Below, in pieces: positions 24,228 through 33,138 of a DNA stretch of 64,000 bases (position 1 is its first letter; each line of letters starts with the position of its first letter). The stretch spans positions 2,108,001-2,172,000 of the forward strand of contig NZ_CP066126.1 in assembly GCF_020544465.1 (NCBI RefSeq), given 5' to 3'. The translations under genes were made by a program, and so were the position numbers. The notes beneath the pieces are model-generated. The model worked only from the letters and a program-made list of their open reading frames with translations. It did no database searches and was not told the DNA's origin. The stretch comes from Chromobacterium rhizoryzae (GTDB taxonomy: Bacteria > Pseudomonadota > Gammaproteobacteria > Burkholderiales > Chromobacteriaceae).

Positions 24228-24827
24228 ATGAGTGATCGGGATCTCGATCAACAGTTGGTGGAGCGTGCCCAGCGAGGTGAAAAAAGAGCTTTCGATCTGC
24301 TTGTTGCCAAGTATCAGCGACGTCTCGCTAGGTTGTTGTCGCGGTTTATCCGCGACGGCGCAGACATCGAGGATGTGACGCAAGAGGCGTTTGTCAAAGC
24401 GTATCGTGCCTTGCCGTCGTTTCGTGGCGAGAGCGCGTTTTACACATGGCTGTACAGAATCGGCATCAATACTGCCAAGAATTTCCTTAGCGCCTCCGGA
24501 CGTCGTCCGGTGGTCAACAGTGAGATAGAGGACGAGGACGGCGAGAGCTTCGACATGGCGTCGCAGTTGCCCGACCTGAACACGCCCGAAACCGAGCTGA
24601 TGAACAAGGAGATTCTGGCAACGGTCAATGCCGCCGTGGAGGCTTTGCCGGAGGAACTAAGAACCGCAATTTCGCTCAGGGAAATGGACGGTCTATCCTA
24701 CGATGAAATCGCCAAGGTGATGGATTGCCCGATAGGCACCGTGCGCTCGCGGATTTTCCGGGCGCGCGAGGCGATTGCTGCCGAGCTCAGGCCTTTGCTG
24801 GATACGGCCAAGAACAGAAGGTGGTAG
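24228..24827 (+). CDS. rpoE: RNA polymerase sigma-E factor
   Basis: ECF sigma factor that drives the envelope-stress regulon. The 199-residue protein has region 2 (DLLVAKYQRRLARLLSRFI, DIEDVTQEAFVKAYRALPSFRGES, FYTWLYRIGINTAKNFL) and region 4 (LPEELRTAISLREMDGLSYDEIAKVMDCPIGTVRSRIFRAREAI). The sequence is close to AlgU/RpoE. It is followed two bases later by the anti-sigma gene, giving the classic order rpoE-rseA-rseB. A sigma-E-like promoter lies upstream. Confidence 0.97.
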   Translation: MSDRDLDQQLVERAQRGEKRAFDLLVAKYQRRLARLLSRFIRDGADIEDVTQEAFVKAYRALPSFRGESAFYTWLYRIGINTAKNFLSASGRRPVVNSEIEDEDGESFDMASQLPDLNTPETELMNKEILATVNAAVEALPEELRTAISLREMDGLSYDEIAKVMDCPIGTVRSRIFRAREAIAAELRPLLDTAKNRRW

Positions 24828-24829
24828 GT

Positions 24830-25354
24830 ATGAAAGAAACGATATCCGCGATGATGGATGGCGAACTGGACGACTCTGACATAGGCAGAGCCATCGCCTC
24901 CATTTCATCTGACAAGCAACTGGATGCCGCCTGGGGCGAGTATCACTTGATTGGCGACGCGATGCGCGCCAACCGCATGGTTGCGCTCAATGTGCGAGAG
25001 CAGGTCGCCAGCCGGCTGGCGGACGAGCCCACGGTGCTTGCGCCGCGGCGCTGGTTGCGCCCGGCGCGCGGCCGCGCTGCAGGCGGGGTGGCCTTGGTCG
25101 CCAGCGTCCGCACCGCAGGCGCGGTGGCGCTGGCCGCCAGCGTGAGCTTCGCCGCCGTGGTGGGCTGGCAGCAGCTCTCGCACCGCGGCGAGCCGGCCTC
25201 GCTGGTGGCGGACAAGGGCGTGCCGGTGCAAGTGGCCCAGCCGGCGCAAGCCAGCCAGCCCGAGCGCGACGACCCCTATCTGCTGGCTCATCAGGAAGTG
25301 ACCTCCGAACAAGGCAATATGAAAGTATCCTACGGAAACGGAGCTCGCCGTTAA
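24830..25354 (+). CDS. rseA: Anti-sigma-E factor RseA
   Basis: Inner-membrane protein that holds sigma-E inactive until cleaved under envelope stress. The ATG at 24830 follows rpoE by two bases, with GGTAGGT just ahead. The N-terminal cytosolic domain (about 1-65) reads MKETISAMMDGELDDSDIGRAI and WGEYHLIGDAMRANRM, typical of RseA. A single membrane helix (about 95-118, AGAVALAASVSFAAVVGW) and a short periplasmic tail follow. The tail ends MKVSYGNGARR, next to rseB. Overall length (174 aa) is somewhat short but within range. Confidence 0.92.
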   Translation: MKETISAMMDGELDDSDIGRAIASISSDKQLDAAWGEYHLIGDAMRANRMVALNVREQVASRLADEPTVLAPRRWLRPARGRAAGGVALVASVRTAGAVALAASVSFAAVVGWQQLSHRGEPASLVADKGVPVQVAQPAQASQPERDDPYLLAHQEVTSEQGNMKVSYGNGARR

Positions 25355-26314
25355 ATGCGTGTAATTCCTCTGATCAGTTTGATGGTTGTGGCGGCCGCGC
25401 CTGCCGCCCATGCAGAGGATGACTGGCAGCTGCTGCGCAATGTGGCGGCTGCCGGACGCCAGCAGGCGCTGAACGGCACCTATCTGCACCAGATGAACGG
25501 CACGCTGGAAACCTTCCACATCGTCAGGGAAGGCCAAGGCGAAGCCATGCGGGAAAAGCGGACGTCCTTGGACGGGCCTTCCCGCGAAATTGTCCGCAAA
25601 GGCAATGAGCTGGCCTGTTTCGCGCCGGACAAGAAAGCCTTGAACGCAGCCAAGATCAGCGCGATGCGCCTGTTTCCGGCCTTGCTGCCGGAGGACATGA
25701 GCGAGATCAACCAGTCGTATGCGCTCAAGCACGTGGGCAGCGACCGGGTGGCTCAGCGCGATTGCAATCTGCTGGAGCTGCGGCCCAAGGACAGGCAGCG
25801 CTACAGCCTGCGCATGTGCGTGGAGCCGCTGACCTCGCTGCCTTTGAAGATGGTGACCTTGTCGCCCAAGGGCGAGGCGGTGGAGCAGTTCACCTTCACT
25901 GACATCGACCTGAACGGCCCCAAGGACAAGCGAGCCTATCGGCCCAAGTTCGCGCAGAAGTTCCTGTTGCGCTCCGGCGGCGCGTCGACGCCGCAGGCCG
26001 GCGCGCAAGTGGACAACGATGTGTCTGGGCTGCCCAACGGCTTCCATCTGCTGCGCTCGGTGCAGCGCAGTCTGCCGGGCCAGGCGGGCAAGTCGGTGCG
26101 CCACATGGTGTATTCCGACGGCTTGGTGATGCTGTCGCTGTTCGTCGAGACGCAGCCGGAAGGCGCGCGGCTGGAACGTAGCAGCAATCTGCACGGCGCC
26201 ATCAATATGGCCACCGGTCCGCAAGGCAGCTATCAGCTGACCGCGGTGGGCGATATGCCCGAGCCGGCGATGATGGGGCTGCTGAAAGGGTTGAAAGTCA
26301 GCCTCAAGCCATGA
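25355..26314 (+). CDS. rseB: Periplasmic sigma-E regulator RseB/MucB
   Basis: Protects RseA from DegS-type cleavage and senses lipoprotein or LPS signals in the periplasm. It starts directly after the rseA stop. The signal peptide MRVIPLISLMVVAAAPAAHA is followed by DDWQLLRNVAAAGRQQALNGTYLHQMNGTLETFHI, the lipoprotein-carrier-like N-domain. The C-terminal domain contains LPNGFHLLRSV, HMVYSDGLVMLSLFVE and YQLTAVGDMPEPAMMGLLKGLK. The length (319 aa) is normal. A terminator lies downstream, so it closes the transcript. Confidence 0.95.
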   Translation: MRVIPLISLMVVAAAPAAHAEDDWQLLRNVAAAGRQQALNGTYLHQMNGTLETFHIVREGQGEAMREKRTSLDGPSREIVRKGNELACFAPDKKALNAAKISAMRLFPALLPEDMSEINQSYALKHVGSDRVAQRDCNLLELRPKDRQRYSLRMCVEPLTSLPLKMVTLSPKGEAVEQFTFTDIDLNGPKDKRAYRPKFAQKFLLRSGGASTPQAGAQVDNDVSGLPNGFHLLRSVQRSLPGQAGKSVRHMVYSDGLVMLSLFVETQPEGARLERSSNLHGAINMATGPQGSYQLTAVGDMPEPAMMGLLKGLKVSLKP

Positions 26315-26397
26315 CGGCCAAGCTCGTGGACGTTCCTGCAAGCCCGTTCGGAGGCCTGGCCTCCGGCGGCGCGCTTGCGCGGAACGGACCGGGCGGC

Positions 26398-26430
26398 GCC
26401 GGCGCCTTGACGCCGGCTTTCCTGTTTTTC
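26398..26430 (+). terminator. Terminator closing the rpoE-rseA-rseB unit
   Basis: GCCGGCG and CGCCGGC form a 7-bp stem around CCTTGA, followed by TTTCCTGTTTTT. It separates rseB from degP, which must then have its own promoter in the following 110 bases. Confidence 0.6.
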
Positions 26431-26543
26431 TCGGCGGCGAACGCCGCGGCCGGGCGCCTGGCGCGCGGCCGGTTCGACGCTGAAATTCCCCAGCCGGCTT
26501 CCGCCGGCGCGTCTCAAACACAACATATCAAGATGGAGCGCTC

Positions 26544-27962
26544 ATGCCGGTTAAAAAACTGATTGTTTCCGCCATGCTGGCGGCCTCTATTATGGCGGGC
26601 GCGGTGCCCGCTGCAATGGCCGCGGAACTGCCGGACTTCAGCCAGATTGTCTCTAACGAGGGCAAGGCCGTCGTCAACATCAGCACCAAGTCCACGGTGC
26701 GCGAGGTCAGCAACGATCTGCCCGAGGGCATGAGCGGCGACCCCTTCTTTGAATTCTTCCGTCGTTTCGCGCCGCCGCGCGCCCAGGAGCGGCAAGAGTC
26801 GTCGCTGGGTTCCGGCTTCATCATTTCCGCCGACGGCTATGTGCTGACCAACGCGCACGTGGTGGCCCGCGCCGATGAAATCACCGTCAAGCTGACGGAC
26901 AAGCGCGAGTACAAGGCCAAGGTGATAGGCTCCGACGCCCGCACCGACGTGGCGCTGTTGAAGATTGAGGCCGACAAGCTGCCGGTGGTGCGCCGCGGCG
27001 ACGCCAACGCCTTGAAAGTGGGCGAAGGCGTGTTGGCCATCGGTTCGCCGTTCGGCTTCGAGAACACCGCCACTTCCGGCATCGTCTCCGGCAAGAACCG
27101 CATGCTGCCGGATGAAACCTTCGTGCCCTTCATTCAGACCGACGCCGCGATCAATCCCGGCAATTCCGGCGGCCCGCTGTTCAACGCCAGGGGCGAAGTG
27201 GTGGGCGTCAATTCCCAGATCTTCAGCCGTTCCGGCGGTTTCATGGGCATTTCCTTCGCCATCCCCATCGACGTGGCGATGGACGTGGTGGCTCAGCTGA
27301 AGGCCAAGGGCCATGTCAGCCGCGGCAAGATCGGCGTGGTGATCCAGGAGTTGAGCCAGGATCTGGCCGCCTCCTTCGGTCTGGCCAAGCCGGCCGGCGC
27401 GTTGATCAACGCGGTGGAGCCGGGCGGCCCGGCGGCCAAGGCCGGCGTCAAGCCCGGCGACATCATCCAGCAAGTGGACGGCAAGCCGGTTGAATCCGGC
27501 TCCGATCTGCAGCGGCTGATCGGCAGCATTCCGCCCGGCAAGCCGGTGACCTTGGGCCTGTGGCGCGCTCGCGCCGCGGTGTCGGCCAAGGTGGTGCCGG
27601 TGGAGCAGCAGGATCAGGACCCGAGGCTGGCGCAGCGCGAATACCGCGGCTCGCAGCAGGAACGTCCGGCCGAGCAGAGCTTCTCGCAGATCGGCTTGCG
27701 GCTGCAGGTGCTGAATCCGGCGCAGTTGCAGCGCGCCGGCATCAAGTACGGCCTGCTGGTGCGCGGCGCCAATAATGTGGCGATGCGCGCGGGCATTCAG
27801 CCGGGCGACGTGATCGTGGGCATCGGCAGCGAGCCGCTGGCCAATGTCGAGCAGCTGAAGTCCGCCTTGTCCGCGGCCAAGAAGGGCTCGTCGATCGCGC
27901 TGCAAGTGCTGCGTCAGGGGATTACCCAGTTCATCCCGCTGCCGGTGGGCGACGGCAAGTGA
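26544..27962 (+). CDS. Do-family periplasmic serine protease (DegP/MucD)
   Basis: Periplasmic protease and chaperone that handles misfolded envelope proteins. The signal peptide (about 1-27) ends MAGAVPAAMAA. The trypsin-like domain has the full triad: His105 in LTNAHVV, Asp135 in DARTDVALL, and Ser208 in NPGNSGGPLF. Two PDZ domains follow (about 265-360 and 380-470), with GALINAVEPGGPAAKAGVKPGDII and AMRAGIQPGDVIVGIGS. A 472-residue length is normal for MucD/DegQ. The context after rpoE-rseAB matches the MucD arrangement of Pseudomonas. Confidence 0.95.
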   Translation: MPVKKLIVSAMLAASIMAGAVPAAMAAELPDFSQIVSNEGKAVVNISTKSTVREVSNDLPEGMSGDPFFEFFRRFAPPRAQERQESSLGSGFIISADGYVLTNAHVVARADEITVKLTDKREYKAKVIGSDARTDVALLKIEADKLPVVRRGDANALKVGEGVLAIGSPFGFENTATSGIVSGKNRMLPDETFVPFIQTDAAINPGNSGGPLFNARGEVVGVNSQIFSRSGGFMGISFAIPIDVAMDVVAQLKAKGHVSRGKIGVVIQELSQDLAASFGLAKPAGALINAVEPGGPAAKAGVKPGDIIQQVDGKPVESGSDLQRLIGSIPPGKPVTLGLWRARAAVSAKVVPVEQQDQDPRLAQREYRGSQQERPAEQSFSQIGLRLQVLNPAQLQRAGIKYGLLVRGANNVAMRAGIQPGDVIVGIGSEPLANVEQLKSALSAAKKGSSIALQVLRQGITQFIPLPVGDGK

Positions 27963-28198
27963 GACTGACGCTGTATTTCCGCGAATACTGCAGCTTGTGC
28001 CATCAGATGCTGGCCGAGCTGCAGCCCTGGCGCGAGCGCTACGGCTTCGAGCTGGACGTCGTCGATGTCGACGCCGACCCGGAGCTGGAGCGCCGCTTCA
28101 ACGAACTGGTGCCGGTTCTGATGGCGGATGAGACCGAAATCTGCCATTGGCGCCTGGATCAGGCCGCATTGGCTGCACATTTGGGCGAAATCGGCTAA
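27959..28198 (+). CDS. Glutaredoxin-like small thioredoxin-fold protein
   Basis: 79-residue redox-type protein of the glutaredoxin-like (DUF836) group. It starts at GTG overlapping the degP stop (GTGA). The sequence LTLYFREYCSLCHQMLAELQ shows the CxxC motif (CSLC) at the start of helix 1. VVDVDADPELERRFNELVPVLMADETEICHWRLD continues the fold, with the cis-Pro before VLM. It recurs between degP and lepA in betaproteobacteria. Its electron partner is unknown. Confidence 0.88.
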   Translation: MRLTLYFREYCSLCHQMLAELQPWRERYGFELDVVDVDADPELERRFNELVPVLMADETEICHWRLDQAALAAHLGEIG

Positions 28199-28224
28199 AA
28201 TCCGCGCCAGTGTGAGTTTATATC

Positions 28225-28244
28225 GGGGGCACTTGGGTGCCCCC
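28225..28244. other. GGGGGCAC/GTGCCCCC hairpin
   Basis: An 8-bp stem with a 4-base loop after the glutaredoxin-like gene and no T-tract on either side. It could be an RNA structure or a weak terminator. Confidence 0.4.
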
Positions 28245-28334
28245 GCTTGCTGGATGGGCTGTTAACGGCTTTAGAGGTCGCAATCCTGATGATGAGCCGC
28301 TTTCATCAGGCCCGCGGCTTCCATCGGCAGTTCC

Positions 28335-28352
28335 GGGCACGCTAGCGTGCCC
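28335..28352. other. Perfect 18-bp palindrome before lepA
   Basis: GGGCACGCT and AGCGTGCCC are joined without a loop and followed by TTATCTTTT, ending 19 bases before the lepA ATG. It could be a terminator whose read-through controls lepA, or a protein-binding site. Confidence 0.45.
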
Positions 28353-28371
28353 TTATCTTTTGCTGGATATC

Positions 28372-30165
28372 ATGAAAAACATTCGAAATTTCTCGATCAT
28401 TGCCCATATCGACCATGGCAAATCGACCCTGGCCGACCGCTTCATTCAATTCTGTGGCGGCCTGGAAATGCGCGAAATGAGCGCCCAGGTGCTGGACTCG
28501 ATGGACATCGAGAAAGAGCGCGGCATCACCATCAAGGCGCAGACCGCGGCCTTGAGCTACAAGGCGCGCGACGGTCAGGTCTATAACCTGAACCTGATCG
28601 ACACCCCCGGACACGTGGACTTCTCCTATGAAGTGTCGCGCTCGCTGTCCGCCTGCGAAGGCGCGCTGCTGGTGGTGGACGCCTCGCAAGGCGTGGAAGC
28701 GCAGACCGTGGCCAACTGCTACACCGCTATCGAGCTGGGCGTGGAAGTGGTGCCGGTGCTGAACAAGATCGACCTGCCGGCCGCCGAGCCGGAGCGCGTC
28801 AGCCAGGAAATCGAAGACATTATCGGCATCGAGGCGGCGGACGCGGTGCGCGCTTCGGCCAAGTCCGGCATCGGCATCGAGGACATTCTGGAAGAAGTGG
28901 TCAGCAAGGTTCCGCCGCCAAAGGGCGATGCGGGCGGTCCTCTGAAGGCTTTGATCGTCGACTCCTGGTTCGACAACTACGTCGGCGTGGTGATGCTGGT
29001 GCGCGTGATCGACGGTTCGCTGAAGCCCAAGGACAAGATCAAGTTCATGGCCACCGGCGCCGAGCATCTGTGCGAACAGGTGGGCGTGTTCACGCCCAAA
29101 TCCGTCCAGCGTCCGAATCTGAACGCGGGCGAGGTGGGTTTCGTCATCGCCGGCATCAAGGAATTGAAATCGGCCAAGGTCGGCGACACCATCACTCTGG
29201 TGTCCAAGCCGGCCACCGAGGCGCTGCCGGGTTTCAAGGAAGTGCAGTCCCAGGTATTCGCCGGCCTGTATCCGGTGGAAAGCCACGACTACGAGGCGCT
29301 GCGCGACGCGCTGGAAAAACTGCAGCTGAACGACGCTTCGCTGAAGTACGAGCCGGAAGTGTCGCAGGCGCTGGGCTTCGGCTTCCGCTGCGGCTTCCTC
29401 GGCCTCCTGCACCTGGAGATCGTGCAGGAGCGCCTGGAGCGCGAGTTCGACATGGACCTGATCACCACCGCGCCCACGGTGAACTACGAAGTGGTGATGA
29501 AGGACGGCGTGGTGGAAGTGGTGTCCAACCCGTCGCGGATGCCGGACGCCGGCAAGTACGACGAGTTGCGCGAACCCATCATCACCTCCACCATTCTGGT
29601 GCCGCAAGACTATGTCGGCGCGGTGATGACGCTGTGCAACCAGAAGCGCGGCGTACAGCGCAATATGCAGTACATGGGCCGTCAGGTGATGCTCACCTAC
29701 GATCTGCCGATGAACGAAGTGGTGATGGACTTCTTCGACAAGCTGAAGTCCACCAGCCGCGGCTACGCCTCGCTGGATTACGAATTCAAGGAATTCCAGA
29801 GCGCCGATCTGGTCAAGCTGGATGTGCTGGTCAATGGCGAGAAGGTCGACGCGCTGTCGCTGATCGTGCACCGCGCCTCCAGCGTCTACCGCGGCCGCGA
29901 ACTGGTGTCCAAGATGCGCGAACTGATTCCGCGTCAGATGTTCGACATCGCGGTGCAGGCGGCCATCGGCGGCCACATCATCGCGCGCGAGACGGTCAAG
30001 GCCTTGCGCAAGAACGTGTTGGCCAAGTGCTACGGCGGCGACATCACCCGTAAGAAAAAACTGCTGGAGAAGCAGAAGGCGGGCAAGAAGCGCATGAAGC
30101 AGGTGGGCAATGTGGAAATTCCGCAGGAAGCATTCCTGGCAATCCTTCAAGTAGGGGACAAATAA
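28372..30165 (+). CDS. lepA: Elongation factor 4 (LepA)
   Basis: Ribosome-associated GTPase thought to back-translocate or assist stalled ribosomes. The start MKNIRNFSIIAHIDHGKSTLADRF (28372) is the family N-terminus; the upstream open frame is not coding. In 597 residues G1 is AHIDHGKST, G2 RGITIKAQT, G3 DTPGH and G4 NKID. The LepA-specific C-terminal domain includes YGGDITRKKKLLEKQKAGKKRMKQVG. lepB follows with no gap, the standard lepA-lepB pair. Confidence 0.97.
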   Translation: MKNIRNFSIIAHIDHGKSTLADRFIQFCGGLEMREMSAQVLDSMDIEKERGITIKAQTAALSYKARDGQVYNLNLIDTPGHVDFSYEVSRSLSACEGALLVVDASQGVEAQTVANCYTAIELGVEVVPVLNKIDLPAAEPERVSQEIEDIIGIEAADAVRASAKSGIGIEDILEEVVSKVPPPKGDAGGPLKALIVDSWFDNYVGVVMLVRVIDGSLKPKDKIKFMATGAEHLCEQVGVFTPKSVQRPNLNAGEVGFVIAGIKELKSAKVGDTITLVSKPATEALPGFKEVQSQVFAGLYPVESHDYEALRDALEKLQLNDASLKYEPEVSQALGFGFRCGFLGLLHLEIVQERLEREFDMDLITTAPTVNYEVVMKDGVVEVVSNPSRMPDAGKYDELREPIITSTILVPQDYVGAVMTLCNQKRGVQRNMQYMGRQVMLTYDLPMNEVVMDFFDKLKSTSRGYASLDYEFKEFQSADLVKLDVLVNGEKVDALSLIVHRASSVYRGRELVSKMRELIPRQMFDIAVQAAIGGHIIARETVKALRKNVLAKCYGGDITRKKKLLEKQKAGKKRMKQVGNVEIPQEAFLAILQVGDK

Positions 30166-31134
30166 GTGGGCGGAAATCTGTTCTGGGTGTTTGTCGTGGC
30201 GGTGGCGATCGGCGGCATGCTGATCGCTTTTGGCGGCAAGAAGCAAGAGGGCGCCAAGGATTGGCCGCAGGCGGTGCAGTGGGGCTATCTGGCGGTGCTG
30301 ATCGGCGGCTTCGGCCTGCTGTCCAACTATATGAGCTTCACCGCGGTGATGCTGGTCTTCGTGCTGATCACCGGCGCGGTATGGCTGGCGGACAAGCTGG
30401 TGCTGGCCAAGCGCCGCGCGGCGGAGACCCCGGCCGGCCATTTCGTCGACTATTCTCGCGGCTTCTTCCCGGTGATCCTGGTGGTGTTCCTGCTGCGCTC
30501 CTTCATCGCCGAGCCGTTCCAGATTCCCAGCAGCTCGATGCGTCCGGGCCTGGTGGTGGGCGATTTCATCCTGGTGAACAAATTCACCTACGGCTTGCGC
30601 GTGCCGGTGCTGAACACCGTGTTCGCGCCGGTGGACAAGGTGGAGCGCGGCGACGTGGTGGTGTTCAACTTCCCGCCCAACCCCAAGGTCAACTACATCA
30701 AGCGCGCCATCGGCCTGCCGGGCGACGTGGTCGAGTACCGCGACAAGCGCCTGAGCGTCAACGGCAAGCCGCTGCCGGACGCCGACGACGGCAACTACGA
30801 ATACCTGGAGCAGGGCTTGATGATGATCAACGCCAAGCGCTACAAGGAAACCATGGGGTCGCGCACGTACTCGGTGCTGAACAACGACGGTTCGCCCACT
30901 GTGGCTTTGAGCCAGGTGCAGGACTTCCCGTTCCGCGACAACTGCCGCTATGATGACAATGGTTTTGTCTGCAAGGTGCCGGCCGGCCATTACTTCATGC
31001 TGGGCGACAACCGCGACAACAGCCTGGACGGCCGCTACTGGGGCTTCGTCAACGACAAGCTGATGGTGGGCAAGGCCTTCATGATCTGGATGAACTTTGG
31101 CGACCTGTCCCGCATCGGCAAAACCATTCACTGA
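30166..31134 (+). CDS. lepB: Signal peptidase I
   Basis: Inner-membrane protease that removes signal peptides. It starts at GTG, immediately after the lepA stop. The 322-residue protein has N-terminal membrane segments (about 2-20 and 38-76) and a third before the catalytic domain. The nucleophile Ser lies in IPSSSMRPGL and the general-base Lys in NYIKRAIGLPGD. FMLGDNRDNSLDGRYWGFV is the conserved box near the end. The three N-terminal hydrophobic stretches are typical of Neisseriales LepB. Confidence 0.96.
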   Translation: MGGNLFWVFVVAVAIGGMLIAFGGKKQEGAKDWPQAVQWGYLAVLIGGFGLLSNYMSFTAVMLVFVLITGAVWLADKLVLAKRRAAETPAGHFVDYSRGFFPVILVVFLLRSFIAEPFQIPSSSMRPGLVVGDFILVNKFTYGLRVPVLNTVFAPVDKVERGDVVVFNFPPNPKVNYIKRAIGLPGDVVEYRDKRLSVNGKPLPDADDGNYEYLEQGLMMINAKRYKETMGSRTYSVLNNDGSPTVALSQVQDFPFRDNCRYDDNGFVCKVPAGHYFMLGDNRDNSLDGRYWGFVNDKLMVGKAFMIWMNFGDLSRIGKTIH

Positions 31135-31165
31135 TAAACGCAAGATCGCAAGCTCGGAGCGCATT

Positions 31166-31528
31166 ATGCATTTCAGTCGTCAGAAGGGCCTGTCGCTGTT
31201 TTCCGTACTGCTGGTGATGATCGTGCTGGGCGCGATCCTCGTGCTGGGCATGAAGGTGATGCCGGTGTACTCGGAGTACGCCGAGGTGCGCCAGGCGATC
31301 ACCGCCTTGTCCGCTCAAAGCAATGTCGGCGAGCTATCCGTTCGCCGGGATTTCAACCAGCGGGCGGGCGTGGCCGGCATCGCCTCGATCAAGGGTGAAA
31401 ACCTGGTGGTGGTGACCGGCGGCAATTACGTGTACATCCGCGCCGCTTATCAGCGCGAAGTGCCCTTGTTCTCCAATGTCAGTCTGCTGTTCAAATTCGA
31501 TACCCAAGCGGGCCAGCCCCCGCAATAA
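31166..31528 (+). CDS. DUF4845 membrane protein between lepB and rnc
   Basis: A 120-residue protein with one N-terminal membrane helix (about 9-30, GLSLFSVLLVMIVLGAILVLGMKVMPVY), preceded by a pseudopilin-like MHFSRQKG. The rest is a small periplasmic domain with EVRQAITALS and FSNVSLLFKFD at the C-terminus. It recurs between lepB and rnc in betaproteobacteria and is annotated as DUF4845 there. The ATG at 31166 is preceded by GGAG. No function is known. It overlaps neither neighbour and lies 5 bases before rnc. Confidence 0.85.
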   Translation: MHFSRQKGLSLFSVLLVMIVLGAILVLGMKVMPVYSEYAEVRQAITALSAQSNVGELSVRRDFNQRAGVAGIASIKGENLVVVTGGNYVYIRAAYQREVPLFSNVSLLFKFDTQAGQPPQ

Positions 31529-31533
31529 GCCAA

Positions 31534-32244
31534 GTGATACCAACCGACAATAGATTCCGGCGCCTGAGTCAGGCGCTGGATTACGCATTTCAGAAGCCGG
31601 AGTTGCTGCGTCAAGCCTTGACGCATCGCAGTTACGGCGCCGGCAACAACGAGCGTTTCGAATTCGTGGGCGACAGCATCCTCAATTACACCGTCGCCCG
31701 CATGCTGTTCGATCAATTTCCCAAGCTGACCGAGGGCGAGCTGTCGCGGCTGCGCGCCAATCTGGTCAACCAGAACACCCTGGCCGAAATCGCCCACGAG
31801 CTGAAGCTGGGCGATTACCTGTACCTGGGCGAGGGCGAGCTGAAAAGCGGCGGTTTCAACCGTCCGTCCATCCTCGCCGACGCGCTGGAAGCCACTTTCG
31901 CCGCGGTCAGCTTCGACTCCGATTTTCTGCGCGCCGAGCAAGTGGTGCGCAGGCTCTACGCCGAACGCGTGTCCTCGATCGACACCAGCCGCCAGGCCAA
32001 GGACGCCAAGACCCGTTTGCAAGAAGCGCTGCAGGCGCGCAAGCTGGCCTTGCCCAAATACCGGATACTGTCGCAAAGCGGCGAAGCCCATGAGCAATGG
32101 TTCCGCGTGGAATGCGACCTGGGCGAGCTGGCGATAGGCTCCACCGGCGAAGGCGGCAGCCGCCGCGCCGCCGAACAGCAGGCCGCCGAAGCGGCGCTGA
32201 TCCTGCTGGAACAAAAACTCGCTGCGAGCAAGAAACGTATATGA
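31534..32244 (+). CDS. rnc: Ribonuclease III
   Basis: Double-strand-specific endonuclease for rRNA and mRNA processing. It probably starts at GTG (31534). The 236-residue protein has the nuclease domain with signature NERFEFVGDSIL (Glu40, Asp47), a second acidic pair in RPSILADALEATFAAV, and a C-terminal dsRNA-binding domain (about 160-232) with GEGGSRRAAEQQAAEAAL. The stop overlaps the era start (ATGA), the usual rnc-era coupling. Confidence 0.96.
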   Translation: MIPTDNRFRRLSQALDYAFQKPELLRQALTHRSYGAGNNERFEFVGDSILNYTVARMLFDQFPKLTEGELSRLRANLVNQNTLAEIAHELKLGDYLYLGEGELKSGGFNRPSILADALEATFAAVSFDSDFLRAEQVVRRLYAERVSSIDTSRQAKDAKTRLQEALQARKLALPKYRILSQSGEAHEQWFRVECDLGELAIGSTGEGGSRRAAEQQAAEAALILLEQKLAASKKRI

Positions 32245-33131
32245 CTGACATCCAATATCACTGCGGCTTCGTCGCCATCGTCGGCCGTCCCAACGTCGGC
32301 AAGTCCACGCTGATGAACCATCTGATCGGCCAGAAGATCAGCATCACGTCCAAGAAGGCGCAAACCACGCGTCACCGCGTCACCGGCATCCACACCGAGA
32401 ACAACGCCCAGTTCGTCTTCGTCGACACCCCGGGTTTCCAGACCTTTCACAAGGGCGCGCTCAACGAAACCCTGAACAAGAGCGTCAAGGACTCGCTGGG
32501 CAGCGTCGATTGCGTGCTGTTCGTGCTGGAGGCGATGCGCTTCACCGGCGCGGACCGCGAAGTGATGGCCTTGCTGCCCAAGCGCACCCCGGTGATTCTG
32601 GTGGTGAACAAACTGGACAAGGCCAAGGACCGCGACGCGCTGCAGGCCTTCATCGCCGAAGTGCAGGCGGAATTCGCCTTCGCCGGCGTGGAAGTGGTCA
32701 GCGCCAAGCACGGCCAGCGCCTGAGCGAGCTGCTGGAGCAAGTGCGTCCGCATCTGCCGGAATCGATGCCGCTGTATCCGGAAGACATGGTCACCGACAA
32801 GAGCGAACGCTTCCTGGCCGCCGAGATCGTGCGCGAGAAGCTGTTCCGCTACCTGGGCGAGGAGCTGCCGTACGAAATGAACGTGGAAGTGGAAATGTTC
32901 GAAATGGACGGCGAGCTGCGCCGCATCCATATCGGCGTGCTGGTGGACAAGGAAAACCAGAAGCCCATCGTCATCGGCCGCGGCGGGGAGAAGCTGAAGA
33001 AAATCTCCACCGAGGCGCGGATGGACATGGAAAAATTGTTCGACGGCAAGGTCTTCCTGCAGGTCTGGGTCAAGGTCAAATCCGGCTGGGCCGACGACGT
33101 CCGCTTCCTGCGGGAATTCGGCCTGGACTGA
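32241..33131 (+). CDS. era: GTPase Era
   Basis: GTP-binding protein needed for 16S rRNA maturation and 30S assembly. The 296 residues contain G1 GRPNVGKSTL, G2 in KKAQTTRHRV, G3 DTPG and G4 NKLDK. The C-terminal KH domain has IHIGVLVDKENQKPIVIGRGGEKLKKISTEAR and WVKVKSGWADD. The ATG overlaps the rnc stop by four bases. The start at 32241 fits the family N-terminus. Confidence 0.97.
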   Translation: MTDIQYHCGFVAIVGRPNVGKSTLMNHLIGQKISITSKKAQTTRHRVTGIHTENNAQFVFVDTPGFQTFHKGALNETLNKSVKDSLGSVDCVLFVLEAMRFTGADREVMALLPKRTPVILVVNKLDKAKDRDALQAFIAEVQAEFAFAGVEVVSAKHGQRLSELLEQVRPHLPESMPLYPEDMVTDKSERFLAAEIVREKLFRYLGEELPYEMNVEVEMFEMDGELRRIHIGVLVDKENQKPIVIGRGGEKLKKISTEARMDMEKLFDGKVFLQVWVKVKSGWADDVRFLREFGLD

Positions 33132-33138
33132 AGCCCTC

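Noticed and set aside
26311..26562. 83-codon frame overlapping rseB and degP
   Set aside because: It has an ATGA overlap with rseB, but it crosses a rho-independent terminator and runs into degP. Composition is low complexity and no family matches; rseC would look different.
28342..31164. Minus-strand open frame of 940 codons across lepA and lepB
   Set aside because: It is the antisense of two well-identified genes and is His/Gln/Val-rich without any domain.
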